Positions 20,409-30,430 of a stretch of DNA of 64,000 bases are shown piece after piece. The DNA comes from Ktedonobacter racemifer DSM 44963. GTDB taxonomy: Bacteria; Chloroflexota; Ktedonobacteria; Ktedonobacterales; Ktedonobacteraceae. Location: NCBI RefSeq assembly GCF_000178855.1, contig NZ_ADVG01000004.1, positions 1,302,001-1,366,000 of the forward strand, in the 5' to 3' direction. Each line of letters starts with the position of its first letter. Position 1 is the stretch's first letter. Below the pieces are notes generated by a model. The model was not told the DNA's origin. It worked only from the letters and a program-made list of their open reading frames with translations, and ran no database searches. The position numbers were made by a program, and so were the translations under genes.

Positions 20409-20465
20409 CAGGTCGTTCCTGTTCGACCTGAGAGTGCAGTGCTACAGTGAGCACTGATAACTCCC

Positions 20466-21945
<1,480 letters not shown>

Positions 21946-22102
21946 AAATGTGAATGTATCTCACAGACACCAACAGGCATCTGTCATGATCATGTAGTTT
22001 GCGTCCAGGCTAGAAGCACGTTGTCGTTACTTCAAATTGCTTGTTCGCAGAATTGACAGGAACGGTGTTCTCCGTAAGCAAGACAAGCTTACTCAACGAA
22101 GT

Positions 22103-22132
22103 TCCGTTGTACTTCTGCATTCCACTCTTCAG
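22103..22132 (-). other. 16S rRNA processing stem, 5' arm
   Basis: This arm lies in the rRNA leader, about 160 nt before the mature 16S 5' end, and is complementary to 20381-20408. Confidence 0.75.
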
Positions 22133-22262
22133 TTGTTCAGGGTGCTCTGGTTCGTTCTTCTTTTGCTTGTTGAACCGCAACCCGGCAAACCCGTGGGCTT
22201 GCGCTTGTATTCTTGGTGTCGCTCCGGCGTTCGCGGTGTTCGTGTTCGCCGTTGACTATGTC

Positions 22263-22291
22263 AGTATCGCATATGCTTTGCGCTTTGTCAA
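22263..22291 (-). promoter_or_regulatory. rRNA operon promoter P1 (proximal)
   Basis: On the minus strand there is a perfect -35 TTGACA (22286-22291), a 17-bp spacer and -10 GATACT (22263-22268). The predicted start is about 310 nt upstream of the mature 16S end. Confidence 0.7.
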
Positions 22292-22585
22292 GTACTTTTC
22301 TGACGTCTTTTGGAGATCGCTGAAAACTCGTTTTCAGTCGCTCAAAACCTGGTCAAGGACCCTCTCTGCATCCTGTCAGAGACAGCACAAAACCACGCCC
22401 ATTCATCGTGTGAAGGAACGTGTGATGCAGCGGGGAAAAGTACCCGTGGCGAGCCACCTTAGCGTGGCACCTGGGCATCTGTTCACCTGCGCTTCAAAAG
22501 CGAGGTACAGACGCCGGGTAAATCGGACAGGAGCACCGATCAGGTTGGTGATTGTCGCTGTTTACCATGTGTTGGAGCGAAGTGC

Positions 22586-22614
22586 ATTATCCCACAGCCA
22601 CTCGACACTGTCAA
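22586..22614 (-). promoter_or_regulatory. rRNA operon promoter P2 (distal)
   Basis: On the minus strand there is a perfect -35 TTGACA (22609-22614), a 17-bp spacer and -10 GATAAT (22586-22591). It lies 323 bp upstream of P1; the leader between them has no gene. Confidence 0.7.
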
Positions 22615-22647
22615 GCTGTGCGAATATACCCACCCATATGGGTAATG

Positions 22648-22686
22648 CCCCATCAGTAGCCCGCTACTGGCGCGGCTACTGATGGG
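22648..22686. terminator. Hairpin between the MDR gene and the rRNA promoters
   Basis: A perfect 13-bp stem (22648-22660 with 22674-22686) lies downstream of the MDR gene's minus-strand stop and upstream of rRNA P2. It is probably the MDR terminator. A GTCCATGC-family half repeat follows at 22692-22718. Confidence 0.65.
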
Positions 22687-22733
22687 AGCGTTAGTCCATG
22701 CCAGCATGGACCCTACATTTGTCGATCGTGTGG

Positions 22734-23741
22734 TTAGCGATCGGCAATTTTTACGAGCTGCTTGCCGAAGTTTTCGCCTTTGAGCATACCGATGAAAGCT
22801 TTGGGAGCATTCTCCAAGCCTTCGGCGACGCTTTCGCGATACTTGAGTTTGCCCGAGGTATAGAGCTGCGTTAGCTCCTGCTGCGCCTGCGGCCATAAGT
22901 TCATATGTTCTCCAACAATAAAGCCCTGAAGCTTGACACGGCTGGCGAGGAAGGCTCCGAAGTTGCGCAACTGATACGGCTCAGTCACATTATATTGCGA
23001 TACAAAACCACAGAGCGGGATGCGCGCGTACGCGTTGAGTTGCGTCAACACAGTATCGAGAATTTCGCCGCCGACGTTCTCAAAGTCGATGTCGATGCCA
23101 TTGGGAGCAGCCTGCTTGAGATCCTGGTCCAGGTTTCCGGCTTTATAATCGACGCAGGCATCAAAGCCAAGCTCATTGACGACATAGTCACATTTAGCCT
23201 TGCCACCCGCGATACCCACGGCACGACAGCCCTTCGCTTTGGCGAGCTGGCCAACGACGCTACCGACTGCGCCCGAGGCAGCCGAAACGACGACCGTCTC
23301 GCCAGGTTTGGGTTCGCCAATCATGTTCAGGCCAATCCAGGCGGTGATGCCAGGCATGCCCAACACACCCAGGAAGGCGGAGAGGGGGATTTTGTCCGCA
23401 GGTACCTTCAGCAGACCCTTCCCGTTTGAGAGGCCGTACTTCTGCCAACCAAAATAGCCAAGTACAACATCACCCGGCTTAAATTGCTCATTCTTAGACT
23501 CAACGACCACGCCGACTGTACCACCAACCATCACATCACCAATCTCCATGGGAGCAGCATAGGATTTGCCAGCACTCATACGACCACGCATGTAGGGGTC
23601 AAGCGAGAGATAACTATTTTTGACCAGGACCTGGCCCTCTTTTGGCTGGGGAATCTCGCTCTCGACAATTTTAAAGTCGCTCTCCTGCACCCACCCTTTG
23701 GGCCGGTTCGCGAATAAAACCTGCATATTTTTATCACTCAT
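22734..23741 (-). CDS. NADP-dependent oxidoreductase, zinc-free MDR (CurA/PTGR-like)
   Basis: This 335-aa medium-chain reductase of the leukotriene B4 dehydrogenase/CurA group reduces activated C=C bonds in enones with NADPH. Its family marks are LSLDPYMRGRM near residue 48, the nucleotide-binding VSAASGAVGSVVGQLAKAKGCRAVGIAGG (residues about 148-176), DIDFENVGGEILD, and the terminal MLKGENFGKQLVKI. No zinc ligands are present, as expected. The ATG at 23741 has GGAG eight bases upstream, so the longer frame (10 extra residues) is not used. It is monocistronic and lies just beside the rRNA operon promoter region. Confidence 0.93.
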   Translation of the reverse strand: MSDKNMQVLFANRPKGWVQESDFKIVESEIPQPKEGQVLVKNSYLSLDPYMRGRMSAGKSYAAPMEIGDVMVGGTVGVVVESKNEQFKPGDVVLGYFGWQKYGLSNGKGLLKVPADKIPLSAFLGVLGMPGITAWIGLNMIGEPKPGETVVVSAASGAVGSVVGQLAKAKGCRAVGIAGGKAKCDYVVNELGFDACVDYKAGNLDQDLKQAAPNGIDIDFENVGGEILDTVLTQLNAYARIPLCGFVSQYNVTEPYQLRNFGAFLASRVKLQGFIVGEHMNLWPQAQQELTQLYTSGKLKYRESVAEGLENAPKAFIGMLKGENFGKQLVKIADR

Positions 23742-23848
23742 GATGAAATCTCCTTTTGGATTAATAGGCAAGCGCTATGAGCGCGAGCAAACAAGCGTCA
23801 TAATAAGTCTACACATGTTATAGTAGCCCAGCCCACTATCTTCTTACA

Positions 23849-23898
23849 CGAAAACCAACGTCACTGCCGTGACTAGCGCTACCGCGCTCAGGTTTTCG
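23849..23898. repeat. Dispersed palindromic repeat, family B copy 2
   Basis: Outer arms CGAAAACC/GGTTTTCG surround a CAACGTCACT...GTGACTAGCGCT segment. It is near-identical to the copies at 11691 and 25828. It lies between divergent genes, so it is not simply a terminator. Confidence 0.75.
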
Positions 23899-24023
23899 AT
23901 AGGCAATACATAGAAACGAGTTGATGCATCGTTTATTCCTCTGGCTTGAAACACAAGCAGCCTTAGATGCGCGTATAATGAAGTAGCAAAATATCGACGA
24001 CGCTGAAGAAAGAGGTGTGTAAT

Positions 24024-24869
24024 ATGAAGATTGCCTTTAGTACGCTATCCTGTCCCAACTGGAGCCTGGAGCAGATTATCGCGACTACTCAGCAGCTTGG
24101 TTATCATGGCCTGGAGTTGCGTGTGCTGGACAATACTGTGTTAGAACTTGAGCGTGACAGTGTAAAAATTGGGGAAGCGGTCAAGCAGATACGTGATGCC
24201 GGGCTGGAGGTATGCGCCATCGACACATCGTGTACGCTCAATCAGCCTACTGAGGAGGAGAGACAGGACCAGATCGAGGGAATGCGCGCCTGGATCGGAC
24301 TGGCAGGAAAGCTACATATACCCTTGCTCCGCGTCTTTGGTGGACAAAACAAAGCTGGCAACGCAGCCGAACCCTCTGAAGAAGAGGTAAATACCTTGAT
24401 CGCTGAAGAGCTAAAGGCTGTGGCTGCGGAGGCTGAACGGGCTGGCGTTACAATAGCGTTAGAGACGCATGACGCCTTTTCATCAGCCTATCGCGTCGCC
24501 AGAGTACTGAACAAGGTGCAGTCGCCCAATATCGCGGCCCTCTGGGATAGCATGCATACCTACCGCGTCGGTGAGACATCGGAAGAGGTGATTCACGAGT
24601 TGGGCTCACGGATCGCCCATTACCATGTCAAGGACGCGGTACGCACAACGGACAATGGCTGGGAATTGAAGCTGTTGGGCGATGGCGAGGTACCCGTGGC
24701 CGATCAACTGACACAGCTCAAGCTTCTAGGCTATGATGGTTGGATCTCGGTAGAGTGGGAGAAGATGTGGCATCCTGAGATCCCCGAGCCAGAGGTCGCG
24801 CTCCCCGAACACATCTCCTGGCTATCCACATTCCTGCCCACACTCGAGAGCATCCGCCTGGAACAGTAG
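24024..24869 (+). CDS. Sugar phosphate isomerase/epimerase (AP-endonuclease-2 fold)
   Basis: This 281-aa TIM-barrel protein belongs to the xylose-isomerase-like/IolE group. The expected metal-binding positions are visible: E in ALETHDAF, D/H in WDSMHTYRVGE, H in HYHVKDAVR and E in GWISVEWEKMW. The N-terminal IAFSTLSCPNWSLEQII is typical of the family. The ATG at 24024 with AAGAGG nine bases upstream is chosen over the GTG three codons earlier. It is convergent with an SDR of the sugar-acid type, suggesting a shared carbohydrate role (inference). The precise substrate is unknown. Confidence 0.88.
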   Translation: MKIAFSTLSCPNWSLEQIIATTQQLGYHGLELRVLDNTVLELERDSVKIGEAVKQIRDAGLEVCAIDTSCTLNQPTEEERQDQIEGMRAWIGLAGKLHIPLLRVFGGQNKAGNAAEPSEEEVNTLIAEELKAVAAEAERAGVTIALETHDAFSSAYRVARVLNKVQSPNIAALWDSMHTYRVGETSEEVIHELGSRIAHYHVKDAVRTTDNGWELKLLGDGEVPVADQLTQLKLLGYDGWISVEWEKMWHPEIPEPEVALPEHISWLSTFLPTLESIRLEQ

Positions 24870-24892
24870 CACATCTGTAGCATCACACCCAC

Positions 24893-24951
24893 CAATCATT
24901 ATGGTATGCGCTCCCCTGACTGGTCAGAGGGAGCGCATACCATAATGATTG
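24893..24951. terminator. Bidirectional terminator palindrome
   Basis: Arms 24893-24915 and 24929-24951 pair over 23 bp, with an extra CTGA/TCAG inner pairing. It lies between the convergent isomerase and SDR genes. Confidence 0.75.
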
Positions 24952-24980
24952 ATATCTTTAGTGATTGATATCTTTTTAGA

Positions 24981-25805
24981 TTAGACACCGCTGAAGGCTG
25001 CGAAGCCACCATCAATGGGAACTACAATGCCGGTGATGAAAGCAGCAGCAGGGCTGACGAGCCAGAGTAGTGTACCTACGAGATCTTCGGGTTGACCGTA
25101 GCGTCCCGCGGGGGTATGCGAGAGGATGGCCTGGCCACGCGCGGTGGGCGCGCCCTGCTCATCTGTCAGCAGAAAACGATTCTGCTCAGTAAGAAAGAAA
25201 CCAGGAGCGATAGCATTCACGCGGATACGCGCATCGTACTCCTGGGCCATATGTACAGCCAGCCACTGCGTAAAGTTATTGATCGCTGCCTTGGCCGCGC
25301 CGTAGGAAACAACACGTGTCAGAGGGCGTAGCGAGGCCATAGAAGAGATATTAACTATGCTTCCGTGGCCCTGGCTGACCATAACACTCCCAAAGACCTG
25401 GCATGGAAGCAGAGTTCCCTGAAAGTTGAGGCCGAAAACGGTATTGACGGCCTGCTCATCCAGTTCAAAAAAGGACCGCTCGGGTGAGACGGTCGCGGCT
25501 GGCTGATTGCCTCCCGCACCATTGACAAGGATATCGATGCCGCCAAAGCGCTGCTGTATCTGTTCGAGAGCGCGTTCCAGGTCCGATTTGCTGGTCACAT
25601 CACAGGCGAGAGCAAGGGCCTCACCGCCATTGGCCTTGATAGTACGCACAACATTCTCACAGGCCTCCAGGCGCCGACCTATGACGACGACGCGTGCGCC
25701 TGCTCCGGCTAGCCCCTGGGCCAGCGCACTCCCCAACACACCACTGCCACCCGTGACAATGGCGGTCTGTCCATTGAGCGCAAATAATGAAGAGAGATTT
25801 TGCAT
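24981..25805 (-). CDS. SDR-family oxidoreductase, mannonate/gluconate-dehydrogenase-like
   Basis: This 274-aa classical short-chain dehydrogenase has the cofactor motif TGGSGVLGSAL (residues 19-29) and the arginine pair GRR after strand 2, compatible with NADP. It also has DVTS, the NGAG variant of NNAG, catalytic Ser in SIVNISSM and YGAAK carrying the Tyr and Lys. The insertion around NQPAATVSPERSFFELDEQ and the length resemble D-mannonate oxidoreductase or gluconate-5-dehydrogenase enzymes. AGAGG precedes the ATG. It is convergent with the sugar isomerase. The sugar-acid substrate is inferred from resemblance only. Confidence 0.88.
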   Translation of the reverse strand: MQNLSSLFALNGQTAIVTGGSGVLGSALAQGLAGAGARVVVIGRRLEACENVVRTIKANGGEALALACDVTSKSDLERALEQIQQRFGGIDILVNGAGGNQPAATVSPERSFFELDEQAVNTVFGLNFQGTLLPCQVFGSVMVSQGHGSIVNISSMASLRPLTRVVSYGAAKAAINNFTQWLAVHMAQEYDARIRVNAIAPGFFLTEQNRFLLTDEQGAPTARGQAILSHTPAGRYGQPEDLVGTLLWLVSPAAAFITGIVVPIDGGFAAFSGV

Positions 25806-25827
25806 AAGATAACCTCTTAGCTCTTAT

Positions 25828-25917
25828 TCCAGAACCCAACGTCACTCTCGTGACTAGCGCTTCGCCCCCATTCGGGGACCACATGAATGTGGCACGGCAA
25901 GCGCTCAGGATTTCGGA
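25828..25917. repeat. Dispersed palindromic repeat, family B copy 3 with insert
   Basis: This is the same repeat as at 11691 and 23849, but about 38 bp longer at the AGCGCT loop. The extra DNA itself folds into two small hairpins (CCCCCATTCGGGG and CCACATGAATGTGG). It lies between a GNAT gene's 3' end and the SDR start. Confidence 0.7.
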
Positions 25918-25925
25918 TAGGTAGT

Positions 25926-26723
25926 TTACTGATAAACTTTGAAGAGACAGATCGTGCGAAAGCCAAGACGCTGGTAGATACGCTGGCCCTCGCCCGAGGC
26001 CTGTAAGACACCGATAGTATAGCCCACAGCCTGAGCATCCTGGAGCGCAGTCAGTGTGAGCGCTGTACCAATACCACGTTTACGCGCATGAGGAGCGGTG
26101 GCTACGGAGTAGATACCCGCGACCCCGGCATTCAGGAAGACAGCACTCGTCGCCACTGGCTCGCCGCGCCAGTAACCAAGAAAGAGGCGCAAGGGACCAT
26201 CCTGGCTTAAGGCTACAGCTTCAACACGCTTGTAGAAGAGATGGACATTGGTATCTGGTGGTTCAAAGACCCGCGAGACGGCCTGGGCAAACTGCTCTAA
26301 TTGCTGGGATGAGCTCACACGCTGGATAGAAAGGTCCTCTGGCGCCGTTACAGCGCGTGGTAGAGCGCGCAGGTCGGCTATCATCCCCTCATCCACCTCT
26401 ACGGCATCCAGTCCAGCCTGTTCCAGGTAAACGCCCAGGTTGCCTGGCTGGCTAGCTGGTCCAACCCACCAGGCAACAGGCAAGCCACGCGCGGTGAAGT
26501 AGGAGATAGCTTCCTGTGTACGTGCCTGAACCTGATTTACATTTAATTGAGCGCGACAGATATAGTTAAAGGTATCCGAGGCCACGCCAGAGTCCACGAG
26601 CAGGAGATCGCCTTCATCCACTACTCGCATGCCAGGGGTACGCGCAGCAAAGTAGGTCAGATATCCAACCGAGTTGGCTTCCATGGCGGCATTAAGCTCT
26701 TGCGCTGATAACTCTTCCAACAT
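25926..26723 (-). CDS. GNAT-family N-acetyltransferase
   Basis: This 265-aa acetyl-CoA-dependent transferase has the C-terminal GNAT core at residues about 150-262: VATSAVFLNAGVAGIYSVATAP (strands 3-4), the pyrophosphate-binding HARKRGIGTAL, and a final YQRLGFRTICLFKVY. The N-terminal 130 residues form a separate, probably degenerate, GNAT-like or substrate-recognition half. AGGAAAGG precedes the ATG. It is monocistronic between two repeats. The substrate is unknown. Confidence 0.87.
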   Translation of the reverse strand: MLEELSAQELNAAMEANSVGYLTYFAARTPGMRVVDEGDLLLVDSGVASDTFNYICRAQLNVNQVQARTQEAISYFTARGLPVAWWVGPASQPGNLGVYLEQAGLDAVEVDEGMIADLRALPRAVTAPEDLSIQRVSSSQQLEQFAQAVSRVFEPPDTNVHLFYKRVEAVALSQDGPLRLFLGYWRGEPVATSAVFLNAGVAGIYSVATAPHARKRGIGTALTLTALQDAQAVGYTIGVLQASGEGQRIYQRLGFRTICLFKVYQ

Positions 26724-26802
26724 TCAGAAGCCTTTCCTAAGCAGATCTGGATTTATAATATCTATACAGGCTATACAGGACTTCTCGCCACTGCGTGGCT
26801 CG

Positions 26803-26865
26803 TGGGGTTAGTGTGGTGTGGGTGGAAATGCCGCAGGCATTTCCACCCACACCACACTAACCCCA
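26803..26865. terminator. Long palindrome with shared GACTTCTC flank
   Basis: A perfect 30-bp stem with a 3-nt loop. The preceding GACTTCTCGCCACTGCGTGG (26779-26798) is nearly identical to flanks of the palindromes at 40600 and 51861. GCAGACGCTGAG follows. It lies between divergent GNAT genes. Confidence 0.7.
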
Positions 26866-27006
26866 AAACGTTGCAGACGCTGAGAGTGCCTGACGAAATG
26901 AGCATATTCTGGCGTTTACTCTATTAGAGACCACTCAGGTTCAGAGTACAATAGAAAAGAGGTGGGATAGTTGTTGCTTCCTTTGTAGCAGAAGAAAGGC
27001 CATTCT

Positions 27007-27975
27007 ATGGACATTCGATTACGCACCCTCAATCCAAACCAGGACTATCCTCGCCTTGCTGACCTGCTGAGTACAACGGAGCTTGAGCCAGTCAGTCCAG
27101 ACATGCTCCTCGCACGCCAGCAAAGTGCTCCCCCCGCTCAAGTTCAACATACCACACTTGCGATCAGTACACAAAATAGCGTGCTGGGATTTTCGCAAAT
27201 TCTGCATAATCCATGGGTGCATAGAGGTCAATTCTGGATCTCTATTGTCATCGATCCCGCATGGCGACGGCGGGGAATCGGTAGCGCCTTGTATGACCAT
27301 GCGCTCGCATTTCTGGACACACAAGAGGCCAATCTACTTATCACCCAAGTGCGCGATAATTCCGCTCCCGGCCTGGAGTTCGCGCTCCACCGTGGCTTTA
27401 CCCTGACCAGCTATACCCTGGAATCCTGGCTCTATCTCTCTGACTTCGACTATGCGCGCTTCCATGATTTCCCCGAGCACCTGCAAGCCTCTGGCATCCA
27501 ATTCTTTACCCTGGCTGATATAGAGGCGACAAATGAGCACCAGAGATGGCTATACGACTTACATCGGCGTATTTATGAGACCGGCTCAAACTCGGCTCAC
27601 AAGAAACGCGTCTCTATCTCCTCATTTCATGACTTTCAGCGCATGCTCTTTCTCGCGCCCTGGTTTCGCCCAGAGGGCCAGTTCATTGCTGCTGATGGCG
27701 AACGCTGGATGGGCACAGCTACTGTGAGCCATTACATAAACTGTAACTCGATGCACAATACATTTACAGGCGTTGAGCGAGCCTACCGAGGCCGAGGCAT
27801 CGCGCTCGCGCTCAAGCTCCTTGCCATCCGCTACGCCCGCCAGCGCCGCGCCGACTATATCCTCACACGCAACGATGCCGAGAATGCCGCCATGCTGGCA
27901 ATTAACCGCAAACTGGGCTACCAGATCAAGGGTGGATACTTTAGTCTGGCCTGCCGCATTGAATTTGCGCATTAA
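27007..27975 (+). CDS. Tandem-domain GNAT N-acetyltransferase
   Basis: This 322-aa protein has two GNAT domains. In domain 1 (about residues 1-150) the acetyl-CoA loop reads DPAWRRRGIGSALYD and it ends with HRGFTLTSY. In domain 2 (about 160-320) the loop reads ERAYRGRGIALALKLLAIRYA, followed by TRNDAENAAMLAINRKLGYQ. This two-domain layout is like mycothiol-synthase-type proteins, but the substrate is not predictable. AAAGG lies seven bases before the ATG. Its TAA stop overlaps the stop of the convergent MFS gene, so neither gene has an independent terminator between them. Confidence 0.9.
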   Translation: MDIRLRTLNPNQDYPRLADLLSTTELEPVSPDMLLARQQSAPPAQVQHTTLAISTQNSVLGFSQILHNPWVHRGQFWISIVIDPAWRRRGIGSALYDHALAFLDTQEANLLITQVRDNSAPGLEFALHRGFTLTSYTLESWLYLSDFDYARFHDFPEHLQASGIQFFTLADIEATNEHQRWLYDLHRRIYETGSNSAHKKRVSISSFHDFQRMLFLAPWFRPEGQFIAADGERWMGTATVSHYINCNSMHNTFTGVERAYRGRGIALALKLLAIRYARQRRADYILTRNDAENAAMLAINRKLGYQIKGGYFSLACRIEFAH

Positions 27976-29216
27976 TAGCGCCTAAGGGGCGTCAAAAGAG
28001 CACTCAGGCTTATAAGCAGGCAGAGGCTCCCCAGAATGACCCCAGCTAGCGGCACTCCAATACGCTCGGAGATCCAGGTTGTTGAGATAGCACCTAAAGG
28101 AGCCAGAGCATAGTGAATAGTCCAGAAAGCAGAGGTCACACGCCCCAGGAGGGGTCCAGGCGTAATCTCCTGGCGCAAAGAGACAGAACAAATACTAGCC
28201 AGGGTACTGGTAAACATAAAACATACCCCAATAAGCACAAGCCACGAAAGGTTAATCGCCAGTCCCATCAAGAGAAGAGAGAGACTATTCAAGATATTGC
28301 CACCAATCCAGCAGATGGCAAAACCCAGGCGCTTGCGTAGAAATGGCATTATCAAACCCGCGAGGATAGCACCAATGGTCGCCAAGGCAAAGACGAGGCC
28401 TACAGTCGTATAGCTCTGCCCCAGATCATGCTTTATATGAAAAATAAAGATATCTGTGATCGCCGCCGTCAGGGTTGAGAGAAGTGTTAACAAGATAGTG
28501 ATTGAACGCAGAGCTGGCTGTTGCCAGAGAAAGCGCCACCCAGCCAGGAAGCGCAACCAGAGGGAAGGCTCAAGCTCTTCTTGCTGAATAGGCTCGGCTG
28601 TTCGCAACCGTACGAAAAAGAGGGAGAGAGCCGAGAGACCAAAGGTCAAGGCATCGATTGTGATAGCACCTGGAGCACCAAACTTACTCACGACAAGACC
28701 CGCCAGGAAGGTGCCAACAATGGACATAAAGGCATAACTGGCTTCCAGCCGACCATTGGCCTCTGCTATATAGGTGGAACCAACCAGCCTGGGTACGAGC
28801 GCCATATACCCCACACGGAAAAGCATTCCCAGGCAAGAAACCAGTGCTGTAACGAAATAGAGTACTACCAGGCTCGGCCCTATCAGCCACCAAGAAAAAG
28901 GAATAAGCAAATAGCAGAGCATACGTAATATATCGCAAGCTAGGAGTAATCTGCGTTGCTCAGAGCGATCTACAATCACGCCCGCAAAAATACCTGTCAG
29001 CACAAAACCCGCACTGAAGATAGCCGTTACCAACCCCATTTGGGCCACCGAACCGGTCGCCTCCAGCACGAGAAGTGGAAGCGCGATACTGGAAAAGGCA
29101 TCACCAAAAGTGGAGCATATCTGTCCAAACCAGAAAAGGTTAAAGGCTGAATTACGCCATAGACTCTCGCGCTTTTCGGGGCTAAGCTCGCCTGATTGAG
29201 TGGAATCTTCCGCCAT
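27972..29216 (-). CDS. MFS transporter (MDR-efflux type)
   Basis: This 414-aa major facilitator has 12 predicted helices. The N-terminal half carries NLFWFGQICSTFGDAFSSIALPLLV and the loop 2-3 motif VDRSEQRRLLLACDILR, typical of the drug-efflux MefA/Bcr-like group. Helix breaks match the MFS pattern, with a long central loop RLRTAEPIQQEELEPSLW. The ATG at 29216 is preferred because the longer reading frame runs into an inverted repeat; its ribosome site is modest (AGGGATG). It is convergent with the tandem GNAT and the stops overlap. A transferase next to an efflux pump suggests a resistance or metabolite-export pair (inference). Confidence 0.87.
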   Translation of the reverse strand: MAEDSTQSGELSPEKRESLWRNSAFNLFWFGQICSTFGDAFSSIALPLLVLEATGSVAQMGLVTAIFSAGFVLTGIFAGVIVDRSEQRRLLLACDILRMLCYLLIPFSWWLIGPSLVVLYFVTALVSCLGMLFRVGYMALVPRLVGSTYIAEANGRLEASYAFMSIVGTFLAGLVVSKFGAPGAITIDALTFGLSALSLFFVRLRTAEPIQQEELEPSLWLRFLAGWRFLWQQPALRSITILLTLLSTLTAAITDIFIFHIKHDLGQSYTTVGLVFALATIGAILAGLIMPFLRKRLGFAICWIGGNILNSLSLLLMGLAINLSWLVLIGVCFMFTSTLASICSVSLRQEITPGPLLGRVTSAFWTIHYALAPLGAISTTWISERIGVPLAGVILGSLCLLISLSALLTPLRRY

Positions 29217-29258
29217 CGTTTTTACATCCCTGTCTGTGTGAGCAATACAATTTTCCCG

Positions 29259-29316
29259 TAGGTCAGAGCTTGCTCGGACTCTGTAGCCATGGAGTCCAAG
29301 CAAGTTCTGACCCTAC
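29259..29316. repeat. Inverted repeat, GTCCATGC-family relative
   Basis: GTAGGTCAGAGCTTGCTCGG pairs imperfectly with the 29291-29316 arm, which ends GACCCTAC. The right arm resembles 13181-13206 and 22692-22718. It lies upstream of the MFS gene and downstream of the Clp-N fusion gene. Confidence 0.6.
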
Positions 29317-29321
29317 ATAAT

Positions 29322-30161
29322 TTATGATTCGAAAGGGGCGCCACAGTTGAAGCAGTAGTGGAAGTAGGTGAGGCAACGAGCGCCACAAACGGAGCAGGTC
29401 AGGGCCTCCTCCTGGTCGCCTAGAAGCGCGCTGGCTTCTTCAGGAATAGGAGGCGTGCTTTCAGTGGTCACGCCCTCCTGGTTGAGTATGCGTAACACCG
29501 CTTCACGCACGCTATCTAGCTGCTCAGTACGCAAGACATCTCGAAGCACGTGGGCAGCGATACCTTCACCTTCACGGATAAGGCCTAAGAGGATATGCTC
29601 AGTGCCTACAAAGGAATGTCCAAGACGCCTGGCCTCATCGACGGCGTATTCGATAACTTTTCTTGAACGTGGTGTCAAAGTTCCTTCGCCAGCGGATGGT
29701 TTATCTCCCTTGCCAATAATAGAGGTGATTCGCTCGTGTACCTGCTCCAGACTTACGCCTTGCTCGTGTAATACACGCCCTGCGATGCCTCCTTCTTCTT
29801 TTATCAAACCAAGCAAGAGATGTTCAGTGCCAATATAGTTATGATTGAGACCAACCGCCTCCTTTTGGGCCAGGGCTAAAACGTTACGAGCGCGCCTGGT
29901 GAAGCGCTCAAAACGATCATGCCCACCTGGCCTGTCCATTAACCTACGAATAAAGCCTGGAAAGCCGCCAGGCTCAGCGCGCTCGCCTTTGGCGGGAAGG
30001 CGCTGGCGCTGCAAGTATCGCTCCAATTCTGTTTCGGTAAAGCGAAACTCATTGCCTACGCGGTAGGCCGTGATCTCCTGGCGATTGACTAGGCGGCGAA
30101 TGGTAACGACATCTACCTTGAGAATGGCGGCTAGCTCATCTGAAGTGAGTAAAGGGTCCAT
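29322..30161 (-). CDS. HTH - double Clp N-domain - zinc-ribbon fusion protein
   Basis: This 279-aa protein has three parts. Residues 1-55 are an excisionase/MerR-like HTH (LTSDELAAILKVDVVTIRRL, then YRVGNEFRFTETELERYL). Residues about 85-230 are two Clp_N repeats as in ClpC (FTRRARNVLALAQKEAVGL, then NYIGTEHLLLGLIKEEGG; second copy LTPRSRKVIEYAVDEARRLG, then SFVGTEHILLGLIREGEG). The C-terminus is a zinc ribbon, CSVCGARC...CFNCG. The ATPase modules of ClpC are absent, so this is not a chaperone. It may be a DNA-bound adaptor or sensor that binds peptides or ClpC substrates. Its ATG lacks a strong ribosome site (AACGAGG upstream). Confidence 0.85.
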   Translation of the reverse strand: MDPLLTSDELAAILKVDVVTIRRLVNRQEITAYRVGNEFRFTETELERYLQRQRLPAKGERAEPGGFPGFIRRLMDRPGGHDRFERFTRRARNVLALAQKEAVGLNHNYIGTEHLLLGLIKEEGGIAGRVLHEQGVSLEQVHERITSIIGKGDKPSAGEGTLTPRSRKVIEYAVDEARRLGHSFVGTEHILLGLIREGEGIAAHVLRDVLRTEQLDSVREAVLRILNQEGVTTESTPPIPEEASALLGDQEEALTCSVCGARCLTYFHYCFNCGAPFES

Positions 30162-30325
30162 AACAAACCTCGCTTTCTGCTAACTTCCTATCACTATGAG
30201 TTACTTTGCATTACTATAAAGTAATTACCATTACTTTTGAATACTTGTCAAGGCTTTAAGAATACAAAATAAAAATATCTTAGAATTTGACCTTCAGAAT
30301 AATTTTTCGCGTCTGTGACGCTTAA

Positions 30326-30397
30326 AAATAGGGTGTGTAGAGATAATGTGTGTGTGGGCTATAGCTCACACACACATTATCTCTACACACCCTATTT
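30326..30397. terminator. 72-nt palindrome
   Basis: The two arms are fully complementary over about 31 bp around a central GCTATAGC. It is preceded by GCGTCTGTGACGC, the same motif that follows the palindrome at 51861. It lies downstream of the methyltransferase gene (-). Confidence 0.7.
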
Positions 30398-30430
30398 GGT
30401 GTGATTTCTTGTAAATTCGTCTTTATTTCA

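Noticed and set aside
26803..26865. Simple intrinsic terminator
   Set aside because: It lies between divergent genes, so there is no upstream transcript to end on either strand within the window; reported instead as a flank-sharing palindrome.
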